DNA of 64,000 nucleotides from Lottia gigantea (taxonomy: Eukaryota > Mollusca > Gastropoda > Lottiidae): assembly GCF_000327385.1 (NCBI RefSeq), contig NW_008709110.1:2338830-2402829 (forward strand). Direction: 5' to 3'. Under the pieces are notes generated by a model that saw only the letters and a program-made list of their open reading frames with translations, was not told the DNA's origin and did not search any database. A program made the translations under genes and the position numbers. Below are positions 17,301-30,330 of the stretch, piece by piece; within the stretch, counting starts at the first letter, position 1; every line of letters starts with the position of its first letter.

Positions 17301-20300
17301 TGATGATTTGAATAAGTTATCTTTCCTGATTATACAAATCAACCCAGCTGTACAACAGCTACATATAATCTAAATAAGATTCTACAAGAGCCAACATAAT
17401 GCCATCATCTTCAAAATGCAATGGATATTGAGATTATTGAAAAATAATGTATACCTGTAACGTTTCTGTTGACCATATTGTGTTTTATTATTAGTCCAAA
17501 CTAAACTTTCTATCAGTAATTTATTTATAGTTGATGAAAATGGTATCAAAATATTTCCACAACTAAAAATAAATAAATAATATTCAAGATCTGTATAATT
17601 TGAGTTCAGCAGAAAACTTTTTCATGTTGACCTCTAGTGTGTTATAATATATAATTTTTGTCACTTCTACCAAAGTCTCAACTCAATGTAAAAGTAAAAC
17701 ATAGTAGTTCTTTCTGTATAACATGAACTCATGTGCAATGATTGTATTTTACTATGATTTCATTTAAATATCAGAAGGACTTACCTGACAATTAAGTTAT
17801 GTAACAAAGTTAAACTGGTTCTATGTATTGTTGGTAAAATAGATAATAATACTAAATTATCTGTAGTCGGTCTTCTTAACTGAAATTAACAAAAAAAATT
17901 GTATGTGTTTACAGAATTTCCAAATTTATTTGAAGAAAGTCATCATTTTCTCTTTACAAGTTTAACTGGATATATATGAAACTAAAGTATCACATGCACT
18001 GATTGTGGGATTTTTTGTGAAAAAAAATTCATTCATACCAAAATATTGCCTTTAACTTCTAAACATTGACAAATAAATCTTAAGATATCTTCTACAGGTA
18101 CTTTAGCTACTGCTGTCATATCTTCTCTATAAGTAATCAGACATAGGATTTATATTACACAACATAATATTTAGCCTATTTATAGAAAATATACTTGGAT
18201 GCAGAAATATTAACTATCATGTGCTATTAATTGTAAATGCAAAATTTTATAATAAAATTTGAAAGAAGCGGCATCATCAATTCACCATTTCAATTTATTT
18301 CTTTACATGAACAGCTTATAGTACACACATGAGTCTTTGGTTTAACAGACTGACTGAAATTATTACAGACCCTTAAAACTACATTATTGACAACTGCAAA
18401 AAAAAATCTGCTTTATCCGCCATAGTTCAAATCCAACCCTAGACTTCCAGTTTAACTAGAAGACTCCCTTGACCTAGGTCTTTTAAAAAGAGGTAGCAGA
18501 AGAAGGAAATACGTACGTTAATAATGAAGATAAAACCTGTGTAAATATTGATAACCTATGTAATAATATATGGTTTCTCTCAGATAATGTTTCTGGTAAT
18601 ATATTCAGTTGAAAACCATCATTACTTTCCTTGTATTGTTCATCTGTAAAACAATTATTTTACAAATCACTTAAACACCAAATCATACAGAAAAAAATTG
18701 TCCCTATTTTAATCTATTACTTAGAGATGGGCAGTAGTACTGATCTTGGTCAAATTAAAATTTGTTTTATCTAATGAATAAGTCATGTACTCTTGAGTTT
18801 GTGGGAATCCAATTATTGCACATTCCATCTTTAAAATCACCGTGATCGGGATGGTGAAGTCAAGAGTTCACATAGCTATTAAATTTAGGATTGTATTTTC
18901 AAACTTGATATAAGAACAATGAATGTAAGCATGAAGGTTAAAATATATCCTACCAGTATTAAGCGGCTGATATAACATTGATATGGTATTATTCAAAGTG
19001 GAATATATTTTAGTAAACTGTATAGACCATCCTTCTGTATGTTTAATTCTATTTTTACCCCCACCCCCACAGATACCTAGTATAGCTAGACATGATGGGG
19101 AATCAGTTTTAGGAACTTCACTTTGTAGATCGATTAATAATATTTTCTCTATTTTACTCTGAAATATTAACAAATGTTGAGAATGATATTGTGATACATT
19201 TAATACCAAATATAACAGCATTAAAATGAGCTATTGTCAATTTAATCATATTTAAGAAATTTCCTGCAGTTTGTTTTTCTGTAATAAGTTTGCTTGCTTT
19301 GCTCATATCTGCATAAATGTCAATGTTATTGCAGCATTTACTCACCCTGAAACTACCAGTTGGACCTGGATAAGATTCAGCACAAACTTTAATACAACTT
19401 ATAGCTTCCTCTCTAAACTGAAATATTCATGGATAAAATTTGAGAGTAACCATTTGAAACTGAAAGTCTTCAAAACCTGTTTAATCAATAATTTTGTTAA
19501 CTTGAACAATGCATTTTCAATCATAATACATACCAATGGTTGAGAATATAAGAGAACTGGTAATAACTGGGGTATAATATTAGTTGATATTTCTCGACTT
19601 ATTTCACTAAATGATGTTGATGATTTAATTATCATTGATAATATTTTACAGGACTGTTGGTGGAAAGTGGTTTCTCCTGGAGACTGAAACACAAAAAATT
19701 TAAATTGAATTCCTGAACTTCTTTAAATGTTCTCTTCACTGAGCGTAGTAGAATCTAATTTTTTCTCTCATTTCTCCATTCAAATAAAATTTTCAACTGC
19801 ATGCTGAAAACCTAATAATTTTCTTTTTCATCACCACATTTTAAGTCTTCAAGATTGCTGTCCCCAAAAAATAATTTAATCAAGCAAAGAAATCTATATT
19901 TAGCAATAATTACCTTTAATATTTGTAGTAAAAGTTTAATCCAGGTGTAGATATTATCTGTAAACACTAATGTTGATGACTGTTTTACTAACGTCTCTAG
20001 TAGCAATAACCCTTCCAATCTACAAATAGTTAGTGATGATTTTAACAAAATGTCCAACTTAAAATAATATTAGTGAAGAAACATTTTAAATGTCATTATC
20101 AACCTCTTTACATAGTTGTTCTAACAAGATGTAAAATAAATAAGACTCTCACCTTTTATTAGAAGAATTCAAACAATTATGAACATGACTAATAACTGGA
20201 TGAAGAGAGCTAGTTTTCTAAAGAGAAAAACAAATTTAAATAGTATTTAACAAAGTAGAAATATGTTACATGTTTAAATCTGAATCTTCTTTAATAGAAG

Positions 20301-20790
20301 TAATTGGCGACTATGACAGTAAATAAAATTTTACCATCTAATCTTTTTCAAATTTATGACTGTATGGTGATAAAATTTAGACATGGGCATGGGCAATTTC
20401 CATTTAAAAATTTAGATATTTTGGTTTAGTTGAAAATTCTTAGAGTTTGTATTACATTAAAAACCTCCCAAGTTTTATATTTTCATTCATTGTCTTGGGG
20501 TTGTGGATTCAAATATGTTTAAAATTTGACCCTACTTCAGTCGATAACTATCAAGTATCACTATCAGAGGCTGGAGTTAAGGCAGATGTTTCGGAATACG
20601 TGATATTGAATCTTGAGTAATATAATGTGCTAAAATTTCTGATGAACATGAATATTACACAAACCTGCAAAGAAAATAACTGGTGATCATCTGTAAACCC
20701 GATAATGTTTGGAACATGTTCAAGAGAGCTAGAATCTTCAAAATAAATTGGAATCAAAGCAGACAACACGTTCTCCATGGGCACCGCCAT
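14319..20790 (-). CDS. PELP1: PELP1, rixosome / 60S ribosome biogenesis scaffold (complete, 16 exons)
   Basis: A nucleolar/nuclear scaffold of the PELP1-TEX10-WDR18 (rixosome) complex needed for ITS2 processing and 60S maturation. Exons: 20665-20790, 20153-20217, 19914-20019, 19534-19683, 19346-19417, 18954-19158, 18517-18643, 18039-18126, 17785-17879, 17455-17562, 17022-17160, 16552-16699, 16306-16361, 15329-15535, 14540-15064, 14319-14381. They sum to 2280 nt, exactly 759 codons plus stop, with all phases agreeing. Family matches along the chain: LEGLLLLETLV, KHTEGWS, VPVEDILRFIC, STLRNEVYQTMC, HDITPPIDVIK, NSDLTS, YHPRAPC. Two LxxLL motifs (LEGLL, LPVLL) are present. An acidic stretch (DDNNDDDDEEDLEELE) is shorter than in vertebrates, and the vertebrate proline-rich insert is absent. 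The last 20 codons (SKDVDDMVMCFVDADPDEKE) sit on a tiny exon and match the vertebrate C-terminus. Head to head with WRAP53. Confidence 0.95.
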
Positions 20791-21253
20791 CTTTGTTTAC
20801 ATCGATGAATTTTGGCTAAAGTTAAGAAATGAAACTTAAATATTTTTCAAATCTACTCAATATAGATAAATTCACAACAATATTTTTATTGTTTTTTTGT
20901 TTTTAGCACCTAAATTTGTACTACGGTAGTTGTTCTGAAATTTTGGACCATATAAAGATCATCGAAACTGTTATTCGTTTGCATTGAGTTTTATGATCCA
21001 AAACTTTAGGCTACCAACAATAACTGTTTGTAGCATTTTTTGAGGAAATCACATATTTATATGTTTTCATTTTTATATTTAATGCAAAAGGTCATTAATT
21101 AACTGTATCGTATTCTGCCCTTCTAAATATACAATATTATATGTAAATGTTCGTAATCTTTATGGAGAAATACGGTGTCTGTTTTTTACAAACCTATAAT
21201 TCCATTCGTCAACTAACTATTTACTTTTAGAAGTCTCAGTTGCAGCTGACAAA
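20791..21253. promoter_or_regulatory. putative bidirectional promoter between PELP1 and WRAP53
   Basis: The two start codons, at 20790 (-) and 21254 (+), are only 463 bp apart and the genes diverge. Both 5' UTRs and core promoters must fit here, unless upstream untranslated exons exist. No clear TATA box or CpG-rich core is seen; AT-rich tracts dominate. Inferred from gene arrangement only. Confidence 0.6.
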
Positions 21254-24200
21254 ATGGATGAAAGTAATAATGATCCAATTGGAGATAGGAGTATCATTGA
21301 TACACAATGTTTATTGGGTAATATAGATACATGTTTAGCTGATTTACAACCTCAGGGAGCTAGCAATGAATCTCCAGAAGTGCCAGAACCACATAGGCCT
21401 ACCAAACCAACTTTTGTCACTGTTTGTGTTATTGAGACTGCCAATAAAACCATAGATTGTGACAAAACTGATGAAACAGTTAACCAGCATGTAGAATTGG
21501 AAAATATTTCCAATAGTTTAAATAATTGTCAAGAGGATATAATAATTCCAGATGGAAAATCTTCTCATCCTCTTAAGTCCTCAGAAACCTTAAGCTCGTC
21601 TGTTGATTCATCAGCTATTGATAGGGTAGAGACATCTAATGCACCACAAGAAACTACTCATATTGACTTCATTCCCAAAATTTCACAGGATAGTTCTTTT
21701 ATAGACCATTCTGGAAAAGTGATTACTCAAGAATCACACATTTCATCTCAATCATTACAAACCACTTCCCAAATGTTAGATGAAAATTCTCAGGAATTGA
21801 AAATTGTTGAAATTAAAACTTCTAAAAGGAAATTAAGTTCTGAATCTGTTGATGAAGATACGTCGAAAAGAAGTAAAGTATCAAACAGTGAAGACCAAGT
21901 TGTAGAAGAGATTCCTAAAGAAGAAAACAATGTTAAAAATGATGATATAGAGGCAGAAAATGATAATAGGTAATAGGTTGGTAAATAGATCATCTAAATT
22001 GTTACTGATTGAGATTAAAACGAGAATACTGTTGATGATTTAATACTGGTCAGATTAGAATACTGATTCTGAATATGACATAATATTTAGCTCGAGTGGA
22101 GTCATCATTAAGAACAAGCTGTAGTTTGACCATGGTTTGACATCCTATCCAGGTACACCATAATCATGCAAAGAAAATGAATCAATGGACACTGAATCCT
22201 GTTTCAAAGAGCACCATGCAAATGATGTGATCATTTCAATGTTTTTGTTCAGTTCATTAATTCAATCAAATCTCAAAACATTTCAACTGCACATTTTTTT
22301 TTGTCTAGATAGTGTTCTCAACTTTGATATAATAATTGCGTATCTCTGTATAAATTCAGCTTATGCCAATTTTCATTTTCAGTTATCAAATCAGCTATAA
22401 TTTGGAAAAAGAACCTGGTCAGATTACAGGAGCCTGGGAAGATTTTAAAAATAAAGAAAATAATTTTATTAAAGGATGTAAATGGTCACCAGATGGAAGT
22501 TGTTTATTAACTAATAGTGATGATAATATACTAAGATTATTCAATACACCACCACAGATATATGATGGTTCTTTATTAGATGTTCCTGAAATGGTACAAA
22601 CTTTATTCTTTTTGAATAGATTTTGGTACTTTGACACAAAATGTGTATTGAGGGACTTTGTTGTATAGTTTTATAAACAAAATTTAAACTGTTCCTATTA
22701 TGAGAATGTGTAATTTAAAGAACAAGAGACAACTCTTTTACAAATGAAAAAAGTAATGTTGATTATTTTCAAATTATTTATTGTAGAAAAATGTTTTGAA
22801 GATGAAAGTTGGAGAAACTATATATGATTATTCTTGGTATCCATTAATGAACTCCTCAGACCCAGAATCATGCTGGTGAGTGTATTATTATTTTGATAAT
22901 ACTAGAAGATAATGTGTTGCTAGTTCTTGAAAGTGAAAGGTTCTTACAATGTAGATTTTGATGTTGCCATCTTTTTATCTTTGTTTTTGCAGTTTGATCA
23001 GTACTAGTAGATGTATGCCAGTTCATATGTGGGATGCTTTTACTGGAGATTTAATATGTAGTTATAAATCTTATGACCAGGCTGTAAGTTTTTATATATA
23101 TATTCTCTTATTTTTATATAACCCAACTCGAAGACTGTGGCTACTTAGAGGTTCAGGCTGTGCATTCTGTAGACAACTGACCTATTTCAGCCTGTGTCTC
23201 TATTGAGGTTTGACAATAAGGGACTTGTTCTCATATCTATATTTCGATGCAAGTCTCCTTTCTCTTTGTAATTATAGGATGAAATGGTAGCTGCTCACAG
23301 TGTAGCGTTTAATAATGAAGGTAACAAGATATATTGTGGTTTTACTAAAACTATCAGAGTGTTTGATGTCAGCAGACCAGGAAGAAATTTTGAAAACAGA
23401 AAAACATTTGGTATGATACTTGTGTTACTTTAGAAAAATCTTACCCTCCCATTAGTTTTCATTCAATAGAATACCATAGCATAGAGGTATGTAACAGTAG
23501 TTTTAGTATTTTGTGTCTTTAATTACAACCCAAAACTTTACTCCTTTAGTGGTTAACAATATTTTTGGTCGAGCCTTTTATTGATATACTTTAAGACCTC
23601 TGATCTTCAATACATTACATTGATGTTTTTGTTTCAGTGAAATCTGTTGGTCAACCAGGAATAATATCATGTATAAAGTTTTGTCCAGTAGATAGTAGTT
23701 TATATGCTGCTGGCTCTTATTCTAGAACAAGTAAGTTGTTTAAATTTTATCAGTGGTGATGCAAGTCTCCTCGAACTGGGGTTACTAATAGGGGGTAGAC
23801 TGACTTCCAAGGAGGATCTGTGGGGGTTTTCTTGCCTAAATTTTGAAAATATAGTTAATTGGATGCATTCTGAAACATATTTTTGTGTAAAAATGTATAG
23901 AAATCATTTCTCAGTAATGGGAGTGGGGGTACAGTTGAGGGAGCAGATGCGCAAAATTTTTCATCATTAACTTCAGTCAATTGAAATTTTGATTTTTTTT
24001 TAACAAAGAATGAAATTTCTGATTTCAGTTGCTTTATATTATGAACCTCAAGGAGAACTAGCCTGTAGTTTTACTGGACATCAAGGTGGTGTTACTCATA
24101 TATTATGGTCACCAGATGGTACTAAATTATACAGTGGTGCCAGAAAGGTATATTTCAAACTTGTCTTTGCTATAATTTCTACTATCTTTTTCTAGATAAC

Positions 24201-25237
24201 CTCTTTTCATACATTAAAATACAAATATGTAGGTAGTAGCCTAAAGGATGGTAAGGATTCAAATGTTTCTCTTTTGAAATGACAATCAAACTTAAGAACT
24301 GTGTATAAATGCTGTTCTGTTGTCAATTTCAGTTAAATAACAAAAGTAAGCTGGTATTGTATTATTTTCAGGATGGTGAAATAATTTGTTGGGATTTACG
24401 GAATCCCAGTAAAATTTTATTTACAGTAAATAGACAAGTTGAAACTAATCAAAGAATATATTTTGATCTCGACAGGTTAGTCTTTATTAATTATAGTCTG
24501 AAACAAATAAGGCTATGTGAAGCTGAAATTAATTTTCTTGAATGTTCATGAAAGTTCACTAATTTCAAAATCAGTTTTATGTTTGTTCTGTTCACTCCTT
24601 TTGGATTAGATAATCATATTGTCTTTCTTTGAACCTGTACAGAAAGGGAGTGTATGCAAAAGCTTAACAAAATATTCAATTATGAATCTGCTGACTGCTA
24701 TAGAGTTTTTAAAATATATCAAGATAATCAATGCAGGCTCCCACTTCTATTTGAATTTCTAGTTCTGGAAGATATTTAATATCTGGTAATCATGATGGTA
24801 CAATCAGTGTATGGGATGTTTTACAATTAGAAGATACACGACCTAAAGCAATATTATCTTACAAAGGCCATTATGATACAGTTAATGGTGTTAGGTTTGT
24901 ATTTTGTATCACATTGGATTCACAGTCCATTCTAGATATTGTAAAATTTCTTGCCTTGTGTCATGGAAAGAGTGAGTGCCATCATTTCTGAACAGTAGCT
25001 TTAAGCATGAGGTTTTATCATTCGTAAGTGAGTATTTCAAATGACCTTTTCTCTAAATTATCTTTATCAAAAAATTTTTTTTTTAGTTTGCACCCCTATT
25101 TACCTGTAGTAGCTACATCATCAGGACAGAGACATTATCCAGTGTTAGGTGATAGTGATGATAGTGATACAGAAGACTTGTCTCAGACCACAGATCTAGT
25201 GGATAATAGCATTGGATTATGGTGGCTTGCCTCTTAG
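21254..25237 (+). CDS. WRAP53: WRAP53 / TCAB1, WD40 telomerase and scaRNA Cajal-body protein (complete, 10 exons)
   Basis: Binds the CAB box of scaRNAs and telomerase RNA and brings them to Cajal bodies. Exons: 21254-21969, 22383-22593, 22787-22875, 22993-23083, 23278-23410, 23638-23730, 24029-24147, 24372-24475, 24763-24894, 25087-25237. They total 1839 nt, 612 residues, all in phase. Residues 1 to about 238 (exon 1) are low-complexity, Ser/Glu-rich and poorly conserved, as in other WRAP53 proteins. WD40 repeats follow, with close family matches: GCKWSPDGSCLLTNS, TIYDYSWYPLM, VHMWDAFTGDL, YCGFTKTIRVFD, SVGQPGIISCIKF, GHQGGVTHILWSPDG, TNQRIYFDLD, SLHPYLPVVATSSGQR, and a C-terminal IGLWWLAS. 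Intron repeats are present near 23120-23270. In vertebrates this gene overlaps TP53 antisense; no p53 gene is seen here. AATAAA signals follow at about 25243 and 25281. Confidence 0.96.
23120..23270 (+). repeat. dispersed repeat of unknown class, in a WRAP53 intron
   Basis: GGCTGTGCATTCTGTAGACA, ACCTATTTCAGCCTGTGTCT and the following TATTGAGG recur at about 48437-48500 (+) with changes. ACCTATTTCAACCTGTGTC recurs inverted at about 15675-15705 in a PELP1 intron. The word GATGCAAGTCTCCT at 23250 recurs at 23759. Confidence 0.5.
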
Positions 25238-26143
25238 TTTTAATAAATATTTTTATCATCTGAATAGCTTTTTGTTCTTCAATAAATATTAAAAGCCCAC
25301 TTTATCAGTCATTTCATAATTTCCAAAAATCTGCATTGTAAACCATAGCTCTTCTGTACTTTCATGTCTACTTGACAGCTTATTTTGAACAACTTGTTAT
25401 CATGAATTCTTGTTCTTTTCTTTGAGTGTAAATGAAATAAAATATCATATACCGTGAACTCCGGGTAATGTAACTTAAAGCGTATTACCTTGTCACATGG
25501 TAACGGATACTGTGGTATATATTGCCTTATTCAATTAAGGTTGAAGGGTTAAAGCAAATTATTAATGACCTGCAGAACTATCTGACTGTATGAAATTATG
25601 TATCTAACTTGGTGATAAGATAATATTGAGAGTGAGGAAGTTCATAGATACTCCTATGTAAAGCACTGGCCGGGTCACAAATAAAGTGATCTGGGTAGAG
25701 TTATTATCTTGCCCTCATGGTACAATAACTGTTATTTATAAATCTCTATTAGAGAGGAACGCAATAAGGTTAATCACTGTCTCCCAAGTAAGGGCTTGTC
25801 TAATGTAAACGGTTGTTTTTAGACAAAACAGCGAAAACGAGTCTTGTGGCTTGTGAGTTTGTAAATCATGGTCCCCAGTTGCTTAATTGCTTTGAATGTC
25901 GTAAAATTTCCGGTCAACCTAAATTGTTATTTAATAATAGAAGAAACAGAAATAAGTTCCGTTTAATTGCAGGGATCTTTATGGGGGTAAAATCATCATT
26001 CCAATCAACTGAGATTATTACTCCATGCTTAATGATAAATTTGAATGGATTGTTGAATGTCGTCATCAAATTCCCACTAACGATATTAATGGCCGCAAAA
26101 ATATCGTCATCTGGCCAAGTGATATAAATTATTAGAAAATAAC
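25238..26143. other. WRAP53 3' UTR and EMC5 upstream region
   Basis: Poly(A) signals for WRAP53 occur in the first 200 nt. The rest must include the EMC5 promoter and 5' UTR. The frames at 25813-26127 (+) and 25914-26159 (-) overlap each other and match nothing known to me. Confidence 0.5.
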
Positions 26144-27559
26144 ATGGGGTTCGTTCCAAAATTATGCGTCAGTATTGGTCTGATCGCCTTAGCTCATGCT
26201 GCATACTCAGCAACTCAACGTAAGATTGAAAGTCAATTATTTCTTTATATTTTATGATTGGATCGAGGGCATGGTAGGCTACCATAAAATTATTGATTTG
26301 CGATAAAAAATACACGAAAGTATTTTTTATTGTCTACCATTAAATGCAATTCTCTTTATGTAAGGGAATTAAGTGAGCAAAGGGTATGCTTATGGAATAA
26401 GATTAATTATATTCTTGTATACATGATTAGTCCTACTGTCTCTGAATTGAATTTTTTCTCTCTTCGAAATAAAATTTTCAATTGTATGCCATTTCTCTTA
26501 GAATGTCTTTGGATCCATAGAAATATGAGACACAGTGACTTTATATTTGAAATAGACACAATTTCCTCCCAGAAAATTCATGTGAAAAGGATCCACTTTC
26601 GGATTGAAAATTCCCACTGTAAAATAATATTTCTTTCAGTGGTTAACAGTTTCATCAACCCAAAGACTCTCACTAGTATTTTGTGGTTGGTATTTCAAGG
26701 ATAATGATTGTCAAAATTCAATTCAGAAAATTGTGCAGTCAGAGAGTAGGGGCTCACTGATATAGACTGCCTGTATCACATGACCATGATTTAATTGAAT
26801 AGGCTTAAGGCCTACTGTGAATTGCTTATACCAAATAGTTTGAGTATTTCACTGTTTTAATGTAATTTTTTGAGGGTTTTATTTTCAAATTTCAGATCAT
26901 GCATATTTGAGATTAACTGAAAAAGAATTTACGTGGCTACCTCTTGATGTAAGTTGTGAATTTTTTTTGTGTATTTTTTGTCATTCATTGAATAAAGGAA
27001 TGAATCTTCAGAAGAATTATTAGTTGATTATTATTTATTTCATCAAGAAATATTGCATTTAGTTGTTTAAATTGATGCAGGACTACAATGGGCTTTATTA
27101 AGAAAGTACCCTTTTATAACTTTGTATTTATTCCAGATAATGATTCAATGCCTTATTGGATTATCAATAACATTTTACGGAATCATTAATATTGCTGGTC
27201 AATTTAAAAGTATAAAAGCAAGTGCTGAAATGGAAAATAAGTAAGTTCAGTTTAGTTGTAATGCTAAATTCTTCATTCACAGGGCAACTAAGAAAGATAA
27301 AGGACAAGTATGGTCTATTGTTGACACTATTCTGTGAATTCTTCGTAAGGCAAATTGACATTCTTCTATTTATTTGTTGTAAACTTAATCATTATCATTA
27401 ACGACTTTATTACACTAAACTCATCTCTGACAGACAATTTACTGTTTTTATAATTTTTGTTTCAGAACCTGGGATATGATTGGAAATCGACAATCCTTTT
27501 ATACATTTAACCATAGAGGTAAAGCACTATTTAATGAGGAAAGAGAAGAGCTGGAATAA
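26144..27559 (+). CDS. MMGT1: EMC5 / MMGT1, ER membrane protein complex subunit 5 (complete, 4 exons)
   Basis: A two-pass subunit of the ER membrane complex, which inserts tail-anchored and multipass proteins; also described as a magnesium transporter. Exons: 26144-26219, 26896-26948, 27137-27240, 27466-27559, total 327 nt, 108 residues, all phases agreeing. Hydrophobic helices lie at about residues 6-24 (CVSIGLIALAHAAYSA) and 43-62 (IMIQCLIGLSITFYGIINIAG). Family matches: LALAHAAYSA-type helix 1, LRLTEKE, GIINIAGQFK, SFYTFNHRGKALF. The C-terminus ends shortly after the HRG motif, so the protein is about 20 residues shorter than the human one, lacking its variable tail. AATAAA occurs just after the stop. 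Confidence 0.95.
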
Positions 27560-28178
27560 ATGAATGAATAAATAGACTTTAATATTTATGAAAGTGAAGA
27601 GAGAATGAAAATGATGAAGTGTGATGTTATTTTACCAATCTGAATGTTTTGTTATTTGTGTATAATGAACGTGCAACCTCAAATATTTTGAAAAATGACT
27701 TGCACCATTGAAGCAGATGTGCTTGTATTTATCATGTGTAATATTTCTTAGCATGTAACTCATAACATTTTCATCATACATTTGTTTGGTAATTGTCATT
27801 ATTTGTTTGTATATGTACCAAACAATGTATGTTAGTGCTCTCTTGTCTCTTTGAAAAGATGTTTAATGGACCTTAGAAAATGATATTTTTAAATGCAGTG
27901 TGATGGAAAAGACATTGCAACTCCATAAATACCATGGAAGTCACAAAAGCCAGAATCATATAGGGACACAGATGAGTAGATATGGTGTTATACAGTTTAC
28001 TATCTTCATCTGTTTTATAACACCTCTTTGAATATCATTTAAATTATATTAAGATAGCTCCTGTCTTGCTTGCTGTTGTTAAAAATGATGTTAAAAAGAG
28101 CTACAGCATTTGAATTTTTTTTACTACTTGTCATGTCTGTATGTCTTCTATCTCACAAGTATATATTATACTTAAGGT
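27560..28178 (+). other. EMC5 3' UTR and flank
   Basis: Non-coding sequence after the EMC5 stop codon, with AATAAA near 27568. No other gene is seen. Confidence 0.5.
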
Positions 28179-28512
28179 GCGGGCACACAAGCAGTATGAG
28201 ATTTTTGTTGCCGACTTGAATCTTGAGTAAAATCTTGCATGTGCCCGTGCTTCCACGACAAGATTATCGCTTTTCTGACAGGATTTATAATATCAAACAA
28301 ATTTGATAATTGTCTCTGATAGTTTTATCGTCTGCAAGACAGATCGTCATCATCCAATCAGATTCATTTTCCTTTCAATGGCATGCTCCGCGTATGATTA
28401 TCAGCAAGGTGGAAAACAGATTTTTTGTCCCCTCATGTGCCGGTGCCAGTCGTTGATATTCAAGACAAAACTTTAATCGTTAACTAAAGTATCGGACGGC
28501 TCATGTGCCGGC
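28179..28512. mobile_element. putative MITE-like non-autonomous DNA transposon
   Basis: The left end GCGGGCACACAAGC (28179-28192) and the right end GGCTCATGTGCCGGC (28498-28512) are imperfect inverted repeats: the complement of the right end reads GCCGGCACATGAGCC. The body (about 335 bp) is more GC-rich than its surroundings and repeats related words inside (CATGTGCCCG, CATGTGCCGG). No target-site duplication is obvious and there is no coding capacity. Class unknown. Confidence 0.45.
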
Positions 28513-30330
28513 AATAATTCAATGTACTAGTAAGAAACTTTTCTTCAGCCAGTATAAAAGGTTAATTACCTCTTGAATTAAAACAAGCCTAAGAAATTCA
28601 ATATTTATTTATCACCTTCACAAAAATTAAATCATAAATTAACATTGATTAATCACAATTTATTTTTATCTGATTCCATAAATCAATGAGTATAAACTCT
28701 ATATAAGATCTAGTATATGGCACTTTGTAAAACAATTATTATCTACTATAAAAAAAAAATAAGTGTTCAACAGAAATGTTCAAGATCATGGGTACCATTT
28801 ACTGACTCACTGTCTTCTAAATTGCCCTGTAACTAGCACACTATGAGATTTAATGGAGGCTGACGATATATTGTACATTCTCACGAGCCGATGTTTAAAT
28901 CTGATAAACTTGCTTACCAAATTTAATCCAGATCTGAACGCTATATTATATTTTGTATGAAACAAAATTCAAAAATACAAAATTCTAATAAAATATTAAA
29001 ACAATTGTTTGAATGTGTTTTGTCTATTTATAAATACTGGGTGGGGGTACATAATATCAGATCAAAATATCAAACACAACATCTGTATGTTAACCCCCCA
29101 AAAATTTTTAAATTACTAAATAAAATAAAATTTCCTTTGATCAGTGGTAACAAATATGAGATATATACTTCTAAATATTATAACTACATAATGGAGTATT
29201 TTATTTACGTTCAGAGAGAGAACTAACTATGTAAAAATTCATTGAGCAAGTTAGACACATTTAAAGTTTAAAAAAAAGAAAGACATTTTGTTTCAATGTC
29301 AATTGTCATACTTGTTTTCAGCTTTTCAAAACTACGAATTGCATACTACAAATATTTCATGATCATATAGATCAAAAATTCCATTCATGTACTTTTTGTT
29401 TTTGAGAGCTGAAGCAGGCCTAACTTGCCTATACACATTCAGCTGAAGAAAAAACACAAGAAAGACATGATTTATTTGAAAGAGGAATATTCTTTTTTCA
29501 TTACATAATTTGAGCCACTAATTTCAGTCAAAGATAAATGTACACGTTTGAAGTTAAAGACATGAGCATTCATTACTTTTGGAGTAAAAATAAACTGAAC
29601 ACTAATCATACTTGTCTTTTTACCAGAAAATGACAAAATACAGGCTTAGGCATCTTGGTAGTGTCTTTGAATATTTAGTATTTTAACTTGATTTAGGCTT
29701 TCTGGCACCATAAGAATTATATAGCATATTGCACTAAATACAGTTTGACACTTCAACTTCGAACTTTCAATTTACAACACATATAATTTACAACTGGACA
29801 ATGTTGAAATATTCTTACATATTGGACAGAAAAGAAATATCAAGATAACTTATGCATGTCCATCTTCTAAGATTACAAAATAAGTAAATATATTTGATCA
29901 AGTACATGAAGAGCAAACTTGTCTTTACTTACATCATTTAAAGATGCATTATTACGTAACAGGTAATACATCTTTGTAACAAAGAACTCCAATTAGATAA
30001 ATACTGACATATTATGACAAGCAAACAGCAGTGCAGGCTAAACACAACTTGCATGAGAGCAATTTAAGGAGGCAATGTTGGTGAAGCAAGATTAAAAAAG
30101 AATTGAAATTCTAATCCAGAAATCACTTAAACTTTTTTTTTTAACTTTCCTTAAGACCAACTATTTTTCAATCAGATAATGATATTTGCCAAGTTTTCAG
30201 GTATTATGTATGGGTAGGATTTCAGTTATTACATGAATTAATATCACCGGAATTAAAGGTTTATAAAAAAAAGCCTCTCTGGCAATCCTCAACTGTACCA
30301 AATTTCTTTCTTCATGAGATTTACTCTTAC
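28513..30330. other. AT-rich DNA, probably including the carrier gene's 3' UTR
   Basis: The region lies between EMC5 (+) and the end of the SLC25A-type carrier (-), so it is a tail-to-tail interval. A minus-strand AATAAA is at complement 28604-28609, but closer signals may be used. The frame at 28957-29226 has no recognisable product. Confidence 0.4.

Noticed and set aside
21254-25237. A p53 antisense partner overlapping WRAP53
   Set aside because: Known for vertebrates, but no p53-like exon is visible on the minus strand around the WRAP53 start; PELP1 is there instead.
25813-26159. Overlapping frames on both strands upstream of EMC5
   Set aside because: No family similarity, no splice context and mutual overlap; likely chance.
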